Part shown: positions 18,261-26,497 of the stretch, piece after piece | How the letters are laid out: each line of letters begins with the position of its first letter | Numbering within the stretch: position 1 is the stretch's first letter | From: Desulfuromonadales bacterium | GTDB taxonomy: Bacteria > Desulfobacterota > Desulfuromonadia > Desulfuromonadales > BM103 | Reading direction: 5' to 3' | DNA: 64,000 nt | Assembly (NCBI GenBank): GCA_014860225.1 | Contig: JACZKE010000052.1 | Coordinates: 124,001 to 188,000 of the forward strand | Position numbers and translations under genes: made by a program | The notes under the pieces: model-generated | Database searches by the model: none | What the model was told of the DNA's origin: nothing | The model's input: only the letters and a program-made list of their open reading frames with translations

Positions 18261-18276
18261 TTGGCACCATTGTTGA
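18261..18276 (+). promoter_or_regulatory. Possible sigma-54 promoter
   Basis: TTGGCACCATTGTTGAA fits the -24/-12 pattern TGGCAC-N5-TTGCW except that GA replaces GC at -12. It lies about 115 bases upstream of the small lipoprotein gene. The rest of 18072-18390 shows a weak GTGAG/CTCAC hairpin near 18326-18346 and no gene. Confidence 0.3.
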
Positions 18277-18390
18277 AGAAATAATCCTAATCAGGTTTCA
18301 CCCGAATTGAATTATGTATAAACTGTGAGTGCTTCAAGGCTCACTAATGCCTGGTGCGATCAAACAAAATCTAGGAAAGGAGGTCAATGA

Positions 18391-18528
18391 ATGAAGAAGG
18401 TTTTCACCGGTGCGTTGGCAGTCATGATGGTCCTCTCTCTGGTGGCGTGTGCCGGTACGAACGGGGATCAGAAGATTCGCGTCAAGTGCCCGGCCTGCGG
18501 GTATGAGTTTGATGCACCGACCGAGTAA
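18391..18528 (+). CDS. Small lipoprotein with CPxCG zinc-ribbon knuckle, 45 aa
   Basis: A short gene with a strong GGAGG ribosome site. The product begins MKKVFTGALAVMMVLSLVAC, a lipoprotein signal with lipobox LVAC and Cys20 as lipidation site. The mature part of 26 residues holds CPACGYEFDAP, a single zinc-ribbon-like CxxC knuckle. It lies 80 bases upstream of the porin at 18609 on the same strand, so the two are probably co-transcribed. Function is unknown; a metal-binding or porin-associated outer-membrane role is only a guess. Confidence 0.75.
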   Translation: MKKVFTGALAVMMVLSLVACAGTNGDQKIRVKCPACGYEFDAPTE

Positions 18529-18608
18529 ACATTAAGGTTCAGGAAGGCCTGGCTCACTGTGGTAGTGGGTACAGGTTGTTTAGTAAATTTACATTCAGGA
18601 GGCAAAAA

Positions 18609-19871
18609 ATGAAATTGTTGAAAGTTTTGGTAGCAGTTCTGGTGATTGCAGCCATGGCCGTGCCGGTCATTGCAGAAGATCGTCTGCAACTGTCTGGTGA
18701 GATGCGTGTGCGTGGTTACCTCTACGACACGGACTACACGGATTTTGGTGAGGAAGATGATGACAGCGGCGCCTGGAACGACCAGCGTCTGCGCATGCTT
18801 GGTAAAATTGCTGTGGCCGAAGGCGTGAGCGTGGTCTTCCGTTTCGACGCCACCGAGAGTGACGAGAACAGCTCCAATGCAGTGGCTTGGGGTGGTTCAC
18901 AGACGAGCGCTTACCAGTACAGTCAGCGTCGCGCCGACATCCAGTTCGACAATGCCTACCTGATGGTCGAGAAAAACGGCTTCACTCTGAAAGCCGGTCA
19001 GCAGTACTTCGGCTTCTGGGGCTACACTGGCAAGATGATGGACGTCATCGGCGCCGGTTTCACCGGCCAGTACAAAGGCCTCACCCTGATGCATGTCAAG
19101 CGCCTGGACGAAAACAACGGCAATGACTCCTTTGCCCAACCTAACGATGGTGATGTCTCGCTCACCGGCCTCAAGTACGATTTCAAAGGCGAGGGTTTCA
19201 CCCTGACCCCGATGGTTTCCTACAACCAATCTGATTCTGCCGTCCGCGGCGGCGATCGTGATCTGCTCGCCCTCGGCCTCGCCAGCTCTATCGACCTCGG
19301 CCCGGTGCTCCTCAAAGGCGAATTCAACTACTTCGACGGCGAAGATAATGTTGGAGACATCAAAGGCACCCAGCTGTATCTCGATGCTTCGATGGCAGCA
19401 ACCACTACCTTGCGCGTCGGCCTGATGGGTTTCTACGCCCTTGGCGATGATGAAGACGAGCAAGCAACCAACAACAACTTTGACGGCGCTGTCGACTGGA
19501 CCTTCGCTGACTGGCATCCGGAATCCTACGGTCACTGGAGCGTCGAATTCGTGGACGAGTTCGCAGACATCTATGATCCTCTCGGCGTGAACGCCGGTGT
19601 CATGGCTGCTCAGCTTTACGCTGACCTGCAAGCTACTGAAAATACAAGCATGAAGTTTGCCGCAATGTATTTCCAGAATGAAGACGACGAGTTCATCGAT
19701 TACGATGGCTATACGCTCAATGCTGGTATTGCGTACAAACTGGCAAAGAACACTACTCTCAGCTTACATGCCAACTACATCAAGTTTAATGTTGATGAAG
19801 TTGACGGCGAAAGCGTTGATGCAGACGGCGATACCCTGCAGGCTATTTCTGGCATCCAGGTCGCGTTCTAA
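18609..19871 (+). CDS. Outer-membrane beta-barrel porin-like protein
   Basis: A 420-aa secreted protein with a clear signal peptide (MKLLKVLVAVLVIAAMAVPVIAE cut after Ala-rich VIA). The mature chain alternates short amphipathic strands rich in Tyr, Phe and Asp (GEMRVRGYLYDTDYTDFGEE, FTLKAGQQYFGFWGYTG) and ends in Phe (ISGIQVAF), the usual Bam-recognition signature. It resembles Geobacter-type anion/porin barrels, but the substrate is unknown. AGGAGG precedes the ATG at 18609. A strong terminator follows at 19898. Confidence 0.8.
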   Translation: MKLLKVLVAVLVIAAMAVPVIAEDRLQLSGEMRVRGYLYDTDYTDFGEEDDDSGAWNDQRLRMLGKIAVAEGVSVVFRFDATESDENSSNAVAWGGSQTSAYQYSQRRADIQFDNAYLMVEKNGFTLKAGQQYFGFWGYTGKMMDVIGAGFTGQYKGLTLMHVKRLDENNGNDSFAQPNDGDVSLTGLKYDFKGEGFTLTPMVSYNQSDSAVRGGDRDLLALGLASSIDLGPVLLKGEFNYFDGEDNVGDIKGTQLYLDASMAATTTLRVGLMGFYALGDDEDEQATNNNFDGAVDWTFADWHPESYGHWSVEFVDEFADIYDPLGVNAGVMAAQLYADLQATENTSMKFAAMYFQNEDDEFIDYDGYTLNAGIAYKLAKNTTLSLHANYIKFNVDEVDGESVDADGDTLQAISGIQVAF

Positions 19872-19897
19872 GATCTGACGCATCACAGTATGTTTAT

Positions 19898-19928
19898 AAA
19901 GCCCGCTGCTTCTGCAGCGGGCTTTATT
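19898..19928 (+). terminator. Rho-independent terminator after the porin
   Basis: AAAGCCCGCTGC (19898-19909) and GCAGCGGGCTTT (19914-19925) form a perfect 12-bp stem with loop TTCT, followed by ATT. Confidence 0.9.
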
Positions 19929-19975
19929 CATGATGCGTCGGCTGGCCGCTGAAAGGTCAATCCGGACCAGAGTTA

Positions 19976-20062
19976 TCAATGCGGAGTCGTTGAGACATTG
20001 CAATCAGACTCGAGACGCTTTTGAACAGTTTCTCAGTGTCACGGTGCCTCCGCATTAATACC
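19976..20062. repeat. Degenerate intergenic palindrome, copy G
   Basis: TCAATGCGGAGTCGTTGAGA (19977-19996) pairs imperfectly with TCTCAGTGTCACGGTGCCTC...CATTAATA (20031-20060). It belongs to the GCGGAGACGCAGAG arm type but has decayed. It lies between the porin terminator and the FG-GAP protein gene. Confidence 0.6.
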
Positions 20063-20173
20063 TTTTTTTCATGTACAATTTTTCGTCACAAAAACTTCCC
20101 ATTTACCTGCAAAGTTGCTAGTATTCCCTACCGTTTTTTCTTGAGTTAATCTTCCATGATAGAGGTCTGTCCC

Positions 20174-21895
20174 ATGAATGTGCGCCTGCAACTGTTTTTG
20201 TGTCTGTGTCTGTTGTGCCCGACTATGGCTTTTGCCGAGTTGCCCAAACAGGTCGAACTGGATTTTTCCGTAGTGAGCGGCTACATCGTCATGCCGATCG
20301 ATGATGAATACATCATTGACCTGGACGCCCGCGACAACCTTGCCGTTGGCGATATTTTATCGCTGGTTGTCCCCGGTGAAAAAATTTTTCACCCGGTAAC
20401 CAAGGAAGCCCTCGGATCGGTCTATAAGACGACCGGCTACCTCAAGGTGACGCGCATCAACTCGGGCTACTCCTATGCCCGACCGCTCTCGGCAGACGTT
20501 GCACCGGCAAGCGGCGACCAGGTGCGCCGCTTCGAGCAGGTGCCGGCCGTGTTTGTCGACAGCAAGGGGGACGGCGACGGGCTTGCCAGCCAGATCAAGA
20601 TGGACCTGCCGCAATTCCGCTGGCTGCGGGAAGGCGACAGCGAACAGCCCCTGCTGACCTTCCAGCTGCAGTCAGACACCCTGGCCGTTAAAACCGTCGA
20701 CGGTAACTTGCTGCACAGCTACAAGGTGCAGGAGGACCGGCAGCTGGTGCCACCGCCGGCGCCTGTGCTCCAGCCACTCGGTGCACAGGGGGGCAAGCCC
20801 GAGCAGAACCTGCTGCAGCAGGCCGCGAACAACCTCATGACCACGCTTAAGCTCAAGGACAAAAATGAATTTGCCCCGGGTCAGATTGGCGTTATCCGCC
20901 AGAAGTCCGCTGCTTTGAGTGGCGTCTGGATAGGCCCGAACTTAGAAGGCAACCCGGTCGGCATCAGCGTAGCCGATCTGGACGGCGACGGGCTCAAGGA
21001 AACCGCCGTCGCCCTTGATAACAAGCTGTTGATCGGTCGGGTCAGCCAGGGGCAGTATGCTGAAGTGGCGGACGTTGCAATTCCGGCAAACCTGCGGATT
21101 CTGAGTATGGATGCTGCTGATCTCAACCAGAACGGGCACCCGGAGCTTTACCTGACGGCCATTGACGGCTATCGACTGTCTTCATTTGTCATTGAATACA
21201 GTGCAAACGGTCAATTTGAGATCATCATGGACAAGATCGAATGGTACCTGCGGATTGCAGAACTGCCCGGACAGCAGCAGGCTCTGATCGGCCAGGGGAT
21301 GCAAAATGATCAGCGAAGTTTCGCGGGGCAACCATTTCATGTCCGCCTCGAGGGCGATCGCCTGGTGAAGGCGGAGCCGCTGAATCTGCCCGGCTTGGTG
21401 AATCTTTACAGCTTCGTACCCTTCACCGATGACCAGAACAAGCTCAATTATGCCTATCTGACCCAGGACGACTACCTTGCGGTCATCTCTGCCGAGGGTA
21501 AGCAACTCTGGGAGTCCTCCGAATATTTCGGCGGGTCCGAGACCTGCTTCGACAATCGTAAAGGCAATGACGGTGATTTTGTCATTCCGACCTGCATAGG
21601 TCCGCGGCTGCTCAAGACTGTTGGTAACGAAATCGTTGCGGCTCAGAATGACGGCCAGAGGATCATGCAGCGTTATCGCAAGTTCAAGGAAAGCCGTGCC
21701 ATCGCCATGAGCTGGAACGGCTTTGCCCTGGTCGAAAACTGGCGCACGGCCAGCCAGAAGGGCTATCTCGGTGACTTTATCCTGGCCGATGCCGATAACG
21801 ACGGCAACACGGAGCTGGTGATGGCGGTCAAGTTCAAGCACAGGGGAGCCATTGATGACGCCAGGTCTGCGGTTGTGATTTACGAACTCGATTAA
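20174..21895 (+). CDS. Exported FG-GAP/VCBS-repeat protein
   Basis: A 573-aa protein with a signal peptide (MNVRLQLFLCLCLLCPTMAFA). At least three calcium-binding FG-GAP-type blades are visible: VADLDGDGLKETAVA near residue 270, AADLNQNGHPELYLT near 315 and LADADNDGNTELVMA near 540, with DxDxDG-like loops. The N-terminal 200 residues form a separate domain that I cannot assign. The ATG at 20174 is preferred over 20156 because AGAGGT lies about 8 bases upstream and the signal peptide begins there. A periplasmic or surface role is likely; ligand unknown. Confidence 0.75.
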   Translation: MNVRLQLFLCLCLLCPTMAFAELPKQVELDFSVVSGYIVMPIDDEYIIDLDARDNLAVGDILSLVVPGEKIFHPVTKEALGSVYKTTGYLKVTRINSGYSYARPLSADVAPASGDQVRRFEQVPAVFVDSKGDGDGLASQIKMDLPQFRWLREGDSEQPLLTFQLQSDTLAVKTVDGNLLHSYKVQEDRQLVPPPAPVLQPLGAQGGKPEQNLLQQAANNLMTTLKLKDKNEFAPGQIGVIRQKSAALSGVWIGPNLEGNPVGISVADLDGDGLKETAVALDNKLLIGRVSQGQYAEVADVAIPANLRILSMDAADLNQNGHPELYLTAIDGYRLSSFVIEYSANGQFEIIMDKIEWYLRIAELPGQQQALIGQGMQNDQRSFAGQPFHVRLEGDRLVKAEPLNLPGLVNLYSFVPFTDDQNKLNYAYLTQDDYLAVISAEGKQLWESSEYFGGSETCFDNRKGNDGDFVIPTCIGPRLLKTVGNEIVAAQNDGQRIMQRYRKFKESRAIAMSWNGFALVENWRTASQKGYLGDFILADADNDGNTELVMAVKFKHRGAIDDARSAVVIYELD

Positions 21896-21946
21896 CCCGT
21901 GGGCTGTTCCTGTTCAGGAAATCATCTTCTGCACATGTAAAATAAA

Positions 21947-22130
21947 CGGTTCTATAAATAAAAAAAGGTTTAACGCGGAGTCGCAGAAAAGAAGGTTTAA
22001 CGCAGACGCAGAGGACGCAGAGTAAAAAACATTTTGAGGGCAAAATGACTGACACCTTGGTCATTCTTCTCAGCGCCTTCGCGTCTCTGCGTTAATTAAT
22101 GGACTTACCTTTATTTAGGTTGTATGTGTT
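21947..22130. repeat. Palindromic element with terminal inverted repeats, copy H
   Basis: Same subfamily as copies B and L: left end CGGTTCTATAA, arms AACGCAGACGCAGAGGACGC and CGCCTTCGCGTCTCTGCGTT, core GACACCTTGGTCATTCTTCTC, right end ACCTTTATTTAGGTTGTA. The left half contains a partial duplication (two GGTTTAACGC segments), as in copy L. It lies between convergent genes. Confidence 0.8.
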
Positions 22131-22151
22131 GTCAATACCATCAGGAGTAAA

Positions 22152-22294
22152 GGGAAAAACTAACGCAAAGACGCAGAGAATAAGGGCAAGGCGCAAAGTA
22201 AAAACATAATATTTTCTTTGCGTCTTTCTTTACCCTTTACCCTTTGCGTCTTTGCGTTGGTTTATGCATAGCCTTTGTTTTGGTTATAAGCCCG
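22152..22294. repeat. Palindromic element, copy I, adjacent to H
   Basis: Arms AACTAACGCAAAGACGCAGAG and CTTTGCGTCTTTGCGTTGGTT pair, and the right terminal repeat CCTTTGTTTTGGTTATAAGC (22271-22290) is present, ending 6 bases before the DUF3106 stop codon. No left terminal repeat is visible. H and I together fill the 404-bp convergent gap. Confidence 0.75.
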
Positions 22295-22299
22295 TTTTT

Positions 22300-22794
22300 T
22301 TATTGCTTGGGAAAATATTTCTTGTAAAGCTGCCGGCGGTGTTGCTCGCGTTCGGCGGGTTCAAGCTCCTGCAGTTGGTCGAGTTCCTCTTTCAATTGCC
22401 TGCGCTGCTGGTCAGGCAGGTCTTTGAACTTGCGATAGGTGCCGCGCAGGCGGTCACGGTCCTCAGGGTCCATATCCTGCCAGCGTTGATATTTCTTTTG
22501 CATCTGCTGGCGTTCTTCCGGTGACATGTCCCGATAACGTTCCCAGCGCCGCTGCAGACGGTCTTGCTGCTCCGGTGGCAGGCTCTGGATAAATTCATGA
22601 CGATCGCGCAGCATCTGGCGATCATTCCGGGGAAGATTCTGCCACCATTGATCGAGGTTGCCGTTTTCCCCTGAGTAACGGCCGGTGTTTCCTGAAGAGG
22701 CGTTGTTGCCTTTGCCGGCAAAAACGGGGCTGGTCATCAGGCAGACCAGGACCATCAAACCGCAAGTCATGATCGTGAAGCTTTTTCCGGGCAT
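22300..22794 (-). CDS. DUF3106 domain protein, exported
   Basis: A 164-aa protein with a signal peptide (FTIMTCGLMVLVCLMTSPVFA) and a strongly charged, helical C-terminal part built of WxxLP/MSPEERQQM/MDPEDRDRL-type turns, the hallmark of DUF3106. Repeats of about 14-16 residues (LPPEQQDRLQRRWERYRDMS, then MSPEERQQMQKKYQRWQDM) are visible. It resembles periplasmic stress-sensing proteins such as the CpxP/Spy group in character. It starts 1 base after the anti-sigma factor stop, so sigma, anti-sigma and this gene form one operon, and it may take part in signal perception. Confidence 0.85.
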   Translation of the reverse strand: MPGKSFTIMTCGLMVLVCLMTSPVFAGKGNNASSGNTGRYSGENGNLDQWWQNLPRNDRQMLRDRHEFIQSLPPEQQDRLQRRWERYRDMSPEERQQMQKKYQRWQDMDPEDRDRLRGTYRKFKDLPDQQRRQLKEELDQLQELEPAEREQHRRQLYKKYFPKQ

Positions 22795-22795
22795 G

Positions 22796-23251
22796 TCAGA
22801 CTCCTTCTATCTGGCTCAACAGCTCCAGCTCTTTCAGTAACTCCAGATCCTCGAGGAAATCAATCTCGGGCATATCCTCATTAAGGCTTATAATCGCAAG
22901 AGCCGGGGGTGCTGATTGGGTCGTTTGAACCCGTTGATCCTGTGGCGACCAGATGAAGACAGTGATCATCAGGGCAAAAGCGGTGATTGCCGAGGCTCCC
23001 AGGGCCGGTATCCAGTTTCTGCGGCGTTTGTTCAATCGCTCATTGACCCGTGCTGCCATGCGCGTGCCGGCAGCGAAGTCAGACTCATGACTCAACTCCG
23101 GCAATTTAGCCAGGTCATGAGTCAGCGCAGAAACGCGCTCCTCACAAAGCGGGCAGTCGGCAAGGTGATAAACTCGCTCATCGTTTGCAGGCAGTTCACC
23201 ATAATAATGCAGAATCAGATCTTGTTCACTCAGGCAGTTTTTGTTCTTCAT
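22796..23251 (-). CDS. Zinc-finger anti-sigma factor (zf-HC2), single-pass membrane
   Basis: A 151-aa protein. The N-terminal segment LILHYYGELPANDERVYHLADCPLCEERV contains the HxxxCxxC ZAS zinc motif that binds an ECF sigma factor. A single membrane segment (WIPALGASAITAFALMITVF) lies near residues 80-100, leaving a short extracytoplasmic tail with several acidic residues. The start codon overlaps the sigma gene stop (ATGA at 23251-23248), so the two are translationally coupled. It is expected to hold the sigma factor at the membrane. Confidence 0.88.
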   Translation of the reverse strand: MKNKNCLSEQDLILHYYGELPANDERVYHLADCPLCEERVSALTHDLAKLPELSHESDFAAGTRMAARVNERLNKRRRNWIPALGASAITAFALMITVFIWSPQDQRVQTTQSAPPALAIISLNEDMPEIDFLEDLELLKELELLSQIEGV

Positions 23252-23919
23252 AACGATTCCTCACGAGAGCTTTCACGGTAAGCAGCCAGATCCAGACGTA
23301 GTTGCGTGACGGCCCGATGCAGGTGTGCCTTTACGGTTCCGGTTTGCAGCCCGAGATGTGCTGCGATCTCTTTTAGCGGCAGACCCTCGTAATGCCGCAG
23401 GGTGAAAATCACTTGTTGGCGCGACGAAAGTTTGCGCAAACTTTTCCGCAGCGTCCGCATCGCTTCCTGTGACTGGAATTCGCGTCCCGGATCATTCCCG
23501 GGATCACGGGCCAAATCCACCGGGTCTGGCGCATCATTGTCCTGACGGAAGAAAAACAGCTTGCGCTTGATACGCTCGCGGCGCAGATGATCGATCGCCA
23601 AACGGGTTGTTGTGCGATACAGCCAGGTACTGATGCGGCTATCGCCACGAAAGTCGGGTAACGAGCGGTGCAATCTCAAGAATGCTTCCTGTGCCAGGTC
23701 TTCGGCCTCTTCCCGGTTGCCGACCAGACGCCAGGCGAGTCCGATGACTTTACCCGTATGCTCTTTTACGAGCAGTTCAAACCCGTAATCATCACCGTTG
23801 CGGATCCTTTCCAGAAGTGCCTGTTCGTGTGATTCAGCCATCTTCTGAGGGTAGTCGTTCACCGGTAAGCTGTCAATGATTGCTGCCGTGATTGCTGGCA
23901 CGCGTATCTCCTGTCCCAT
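23248..23919 (-). CDS. ECF-type RNA polymerase sigma factor
   Basis: A 223-aa sigma-70 family group 4 protein. Region 2 is seen in GFELLVKEHTGKVIGLAWRL, EEAEDLAQEAFLRLH and TWLYRTTTRLAIDHLRRER; region 4 in LSSRQQVIFTLRHYEGLPLKEIAAHLG and GTVKAHLHRA. AAAGG precedes the ATG at 23919. It is followed by its anti-sigma factor and a DUF3106 protein, an envelope-stress-type arrangement. The promoter it recognises cannot be read here. Confidence 0.92.
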   Translation of the reverse strand: MGQEIRVPAITAAIIDSLPVNDYPQKMAESHEQALLERIRNGDDYGFELLVKEHTGKVIGLAWRLVGNREEAEDLAQEAFLRLHRSLPDFRGDSRISTWLYRTTTRLAIDHLRRERIKRKLFFFRQDNDAPDPVDLARDPGNDPGREFQSQEAMRTLRKSLRKLSSRQQVIFTLRHYEGLPLKEIAAHLGLQTGTVKAHLHRAVTQLRLDLAAYRESSREESL

Positions 23920-23970
23920 AGTTTACCTTTGCTCATTTAGACGTGCTCGGCAGCAAAGGGTTTACCTGAA

Positions 23971-24118
23971 AAATTTGTAACTATTCAGCTCCCTTACTCA
24001 ACGGCACAGCATGTGGACTGCAGCTGTTGCTTGCGGGAAGTTAAGTGACAACGTTGGGCACAGGCAATGGCTGCAGACACATCCACACGCTTATGTGCTG
24101 AATAGTTACAGAAATTTA
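23971..24118. repeat. 148-bp MITE-like hairpin with GTAACTATTCAGC ends
   Basis: Ends AAATTTGTAACTATTCAGC (23971-23989) and GCTGAATAGTTACAGAAATT (24098-24117) are reverse complements apart from a 2-base insertion. Inside, TGTGGACTGCAGCTGTTGC (24011-24029) pairs imperfectly with GCAATGGCTGCAGA (24064-24077), so the whole element can fold as one long hairpin. It is distinct from the GCGGAGACGC family. It lies between the sigma factor start and transketolase end; the rest of 23920-24262 shows no gene. Confidence 0.75.
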
Positions 24119-24173
24119 ACACAAACAGAATCGGCTGGCAGGTAGTCATTTATTGCGGAGCATTAACAGGAAA

Positions 24174-24207
24174 GGGACTTCCCAAATCAGGAAGCCCCTT
24201 TTTTAAA
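24174..24207. terminator. Bidirectional-looking terminator after transketolase
   Basis: GGGACTTCC (24175-24183) pairs with GGAAGCCCC (24190-24198) with two mismatched positions. T6 follows on the plus strand and a CCCTTTCC tract on the minus strand. It serves tkt on the minus strand. Confidence 0.6.
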
Positions 24208-24262
24208 ACAGACGCGCCTGTTGCCTGGCAGTTAGCGCGAAAAACGGTCGATTAAAAGATTC

Positions 24263-26245
24263 TTAAAGCAGGGTTTTGATTGTATCGACAACATTGCCGA
24301 CGGTGAAACCAAACTTTTCCATCAGCTGATTGGCCGGGGCGCTGGCGCCATAGCTCTGCATGCCGATCATCTTGCCCTTAAAGCCGACGTAGCGTTCCCA
24401 GCCGAAAGTTGATGCGGCTTCGACTGCGACACGATTCAGGCATGTCGGTGGCAGGACCTGATCACGGTAGTCCTGTGGCTGCTTCTCGAAAAGCTCCCAG
24501 CTGGGCAGAGAAACAACCCGGGTGCCGACACCTTCCTGCTGCAGTTTTTCTTGTGCTGCGAGAGCCAGAGGGACCTCTGAACCACTGGCGATGATAACCG
24601 CCTGCAGCTCACCCTGCTCTTTGGCCAGCACATAGCCCCCCTGATGGAGGCCTTCAGCCGCACCCACTATGCTGCGATCGAGAGTCGGCAGTCCCTGACG
24701 GGTCAGGATCAGGGCAGTCGGTCCCTGACGATTATTAATCGCTGCCTTCCAGGCTTCAAGGGTTTCGTTGGCATCGCCGGGACGGATCACGGTCAGGTTG
24801 GGTACCGCCCGCAGGTTGGGCAACTGTTCGATCGGTTGGTGGGTCGGACCGTCTTCACCCAGACCGATGGAGTCATGGGTCAGCACGTAAATTGTGCCGA
24901 GGCCCATCATGGCCGCCAGGCGCATCGGCGGACGCATGTAATCGGCAAAGATCATGAAGGTGCCGCCAAAGGGAATCAGCCCGGGGGTATGAGCCAGTCC
25001 ATTGAGTGCTGCTGCCATAGCGTGCTCACGGACGCCGAAATGGATATTACGGCCGACGCTGCAGGCAGTGAATGACTCCTCGTCATTGAGGCTTGTGTTG
25101 TTTGAAGGACCGAGGTCAGCAGACCCGCCAAGCAAAAAGGGCAGCTTGCCGGCCAGCGCGTTCAACGTCTTGCCGCTGGCCTGACGGGTTGCCAGTTTCT
25201 CACCGGCGGCAAATTTTGGCAGGTCGTCCCACCCGGCCGGAAGTTCGCCTGCTGCAGCTTTTTGCCATGCGGCCAGGTCAGTATTTTCTTTCAGCTCATT
25301 GGTGAAGGCCTGTTGCCAGGCAGCTTCAAGCTCAGCACCACGGCTGACCGCCTCACCCATATGCGCGGCGACATCCGCAGGCACGGCAAAGCATTCTCCC
25401 GGAGCGCGACCGAAAAACTGCTTGGTCAGTTTCAGCTCTTCGGCACCGAGGGGGGCACCGTGGGCGTCGTGGGTGTCCTGCTTGTTCGGTGCACCGAAAC
25501 CGATATGCGAGCGGACAATGATCAGGGATGGGCAAGGTGAGTGTTTGGCTTTGGCAATGGCCTGATCAAGCTCCCGAACGTTTTCACCTTCGACGCGCTG
25601 GACCTGCCAGCCGTAACTGAGATAACGGGTCGCAACCTCTTCGCTGAATGCCAGGTCCGTAGACCCTTCAATCGTGATCTTGTTGTCGAGATAGAGATAG
25701 ACCAGGTTACCCAGGCGCAGGTGCCCGGCCAATGAGGCTGATTCGGCAGAGACCCCTTCCATCAGGTCGCCGTCTGAGCAGAGTCCGTAGATGGTGTAAT
25801 CGAACAGTTCCTTGCTGACCCGCTCGCTCAGAAAACGAGCACCCATTGCCATGCCGACGCCGACCGAGATGCCCTGGCCGAGCGGCCCGGTGGTTGTCTC
25901 AATGCCGGGTGCGTGGCCAAACTCCGGATGGCCGGCTGTCGGGCTGTCGAGTTGGCGGAAATTTTTCAGATCGTCCAGAGAGAGGTCGTAGCCGGAGAGA
26001 TGCAGCATGCTGTAAAGCAACGCTGAGGCGTGACCGCAGGAAAGGATAAATCGATCTCGCCCTGCCCAATCCGGATTCTCGGGGTTGTAGCGCATGTGCC
26101 GGTTGTAAAGCAGATAAGCAATCGGTGCGGCCTCCATGGGAGTGCCGGGATGCCCTGACTGGGCTTGTTCTACCATGTCGGCCGAGAGCAGGCGGATAGT
26201 GTCGATGGCCCTTTGGGCCTTTTGCATGTCGAGCGTTTGTGCCAT
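24263..26245 (-). CDS. tkt: Transketolase
   Basis: Thiamine-diphosphate enzyme that moves two-carbon units between sugar phosphates in the non-oxidative pentose phosphate pathway. At 660 aa it is full length: ThDP-binding GHPGTPMEAAPIAYLLYNRHM and GDGDL-type motif CSDGDLMEGVSAESASLAGH, then HIGFGAPNKQDTHDAHGAPLG, then the pyrimidine domain with GSADLGPSNN and FGVREHAMAAALNG. ATG 26245 is chosen because GAGGAG lies 7 bases upstream; the frame to 26260 is not needed. Confidence 0.96.
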   Translation of the reverse strand: MAQTLDMQKAQRAIDTIRLLSADMVEQAQSGHPGTPMEAAPIAYLLYNRHMRYNPENPDWAGRDRFILSCGHASALLYSMLHLSGYDLSLDDLKNFRQLDSPTAGHPEFGHAPGIETTTGPLGQGISVGVGMAMGARFLSERVSKELFDYTIYGLCSDGDLMEGVSAESASLAGHLRLGNLVYLYLDNKITIEGSTDLAFSEEVATRYLSYGWQVQRVEGENVRELDQAIAKAKHSPCPSLIIVRSHIGFGAPNKQDTHDAHGAPLGAEELKLTKQFFGRAPGECFAVPADVAAHMGEAVSRGAELEAAWQQAFTNELKENTDLAAWQKAAAGELPAGWDDLPKFAAGEKLATRQASGKTLNALAGKLPFLLGGSADLGPSNNTSLNDEESFTACSVGRNIHFGVREHAMAAALNGLAHTPGLIPFGGTFMIFADYMRPPMRLAAMMGLGTIYVLTHDSIGLGEDGPTHQPIEQLPNLRAVPNLTVIRPGDANETLEAWKAAINNRQGPTALILTRQGLPTLDRSIVGAAEGLHQGGYVLAKEQGELQAVIIASGSEVPLALAAQEKLQQEGVGTRVVSLPSWELFEKQPQDYRDQVLPPTCLNRVAVEAASTFGWERYVGFKGKMIGMQSYGASAPANQLMEKFGFTVGNVVDTIKTLL

Positions 26246-26351
26246 TGAAAAGCTCCTCAAAATATGACGGTTGCGTTAAACGGCCACTATACTGACCCGT
26301 CGCGGCCAAGACAAGCGTAATGTCATAGCAAAAGCACCCTGAAAGCTTCGC

Positions 26352-26467
26352 GCCACAGAGCACATAGAGATCACAGAGAAACGCTGGAAATCATATTAAA
26401 ATCAAAGGGTTTCCTGGTTTCAAGCCACAGGAATTTTCCTCTATGTTCTCTGCGAACTTGGTGGTGA
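26352..26467. repeat. Degenerate intergenic palindrome, copy J
   Basis: GCCACAGAGCACATAGAGAT at the left and TCCTCTATGTTCTCTGCGAA...GGTGGTG at the right pair imperfectly. Same general purine/pyrimidine arm style as the other copies but more diverged. It fills the gap between gshA and tkt. Confidence 0.5.
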
Positions 26468-26497
26468 AAAAGAGTATTTGTTTTGCATTTTTCAAGA

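Noticed and set aside
21947-22294. Possible CRISPR array because of repeated GACGCAGAG units
   Set aside because: The units are arms of two palindromic elements, not regularly spaced direct repeats with unique spacers; no cas genes are present.
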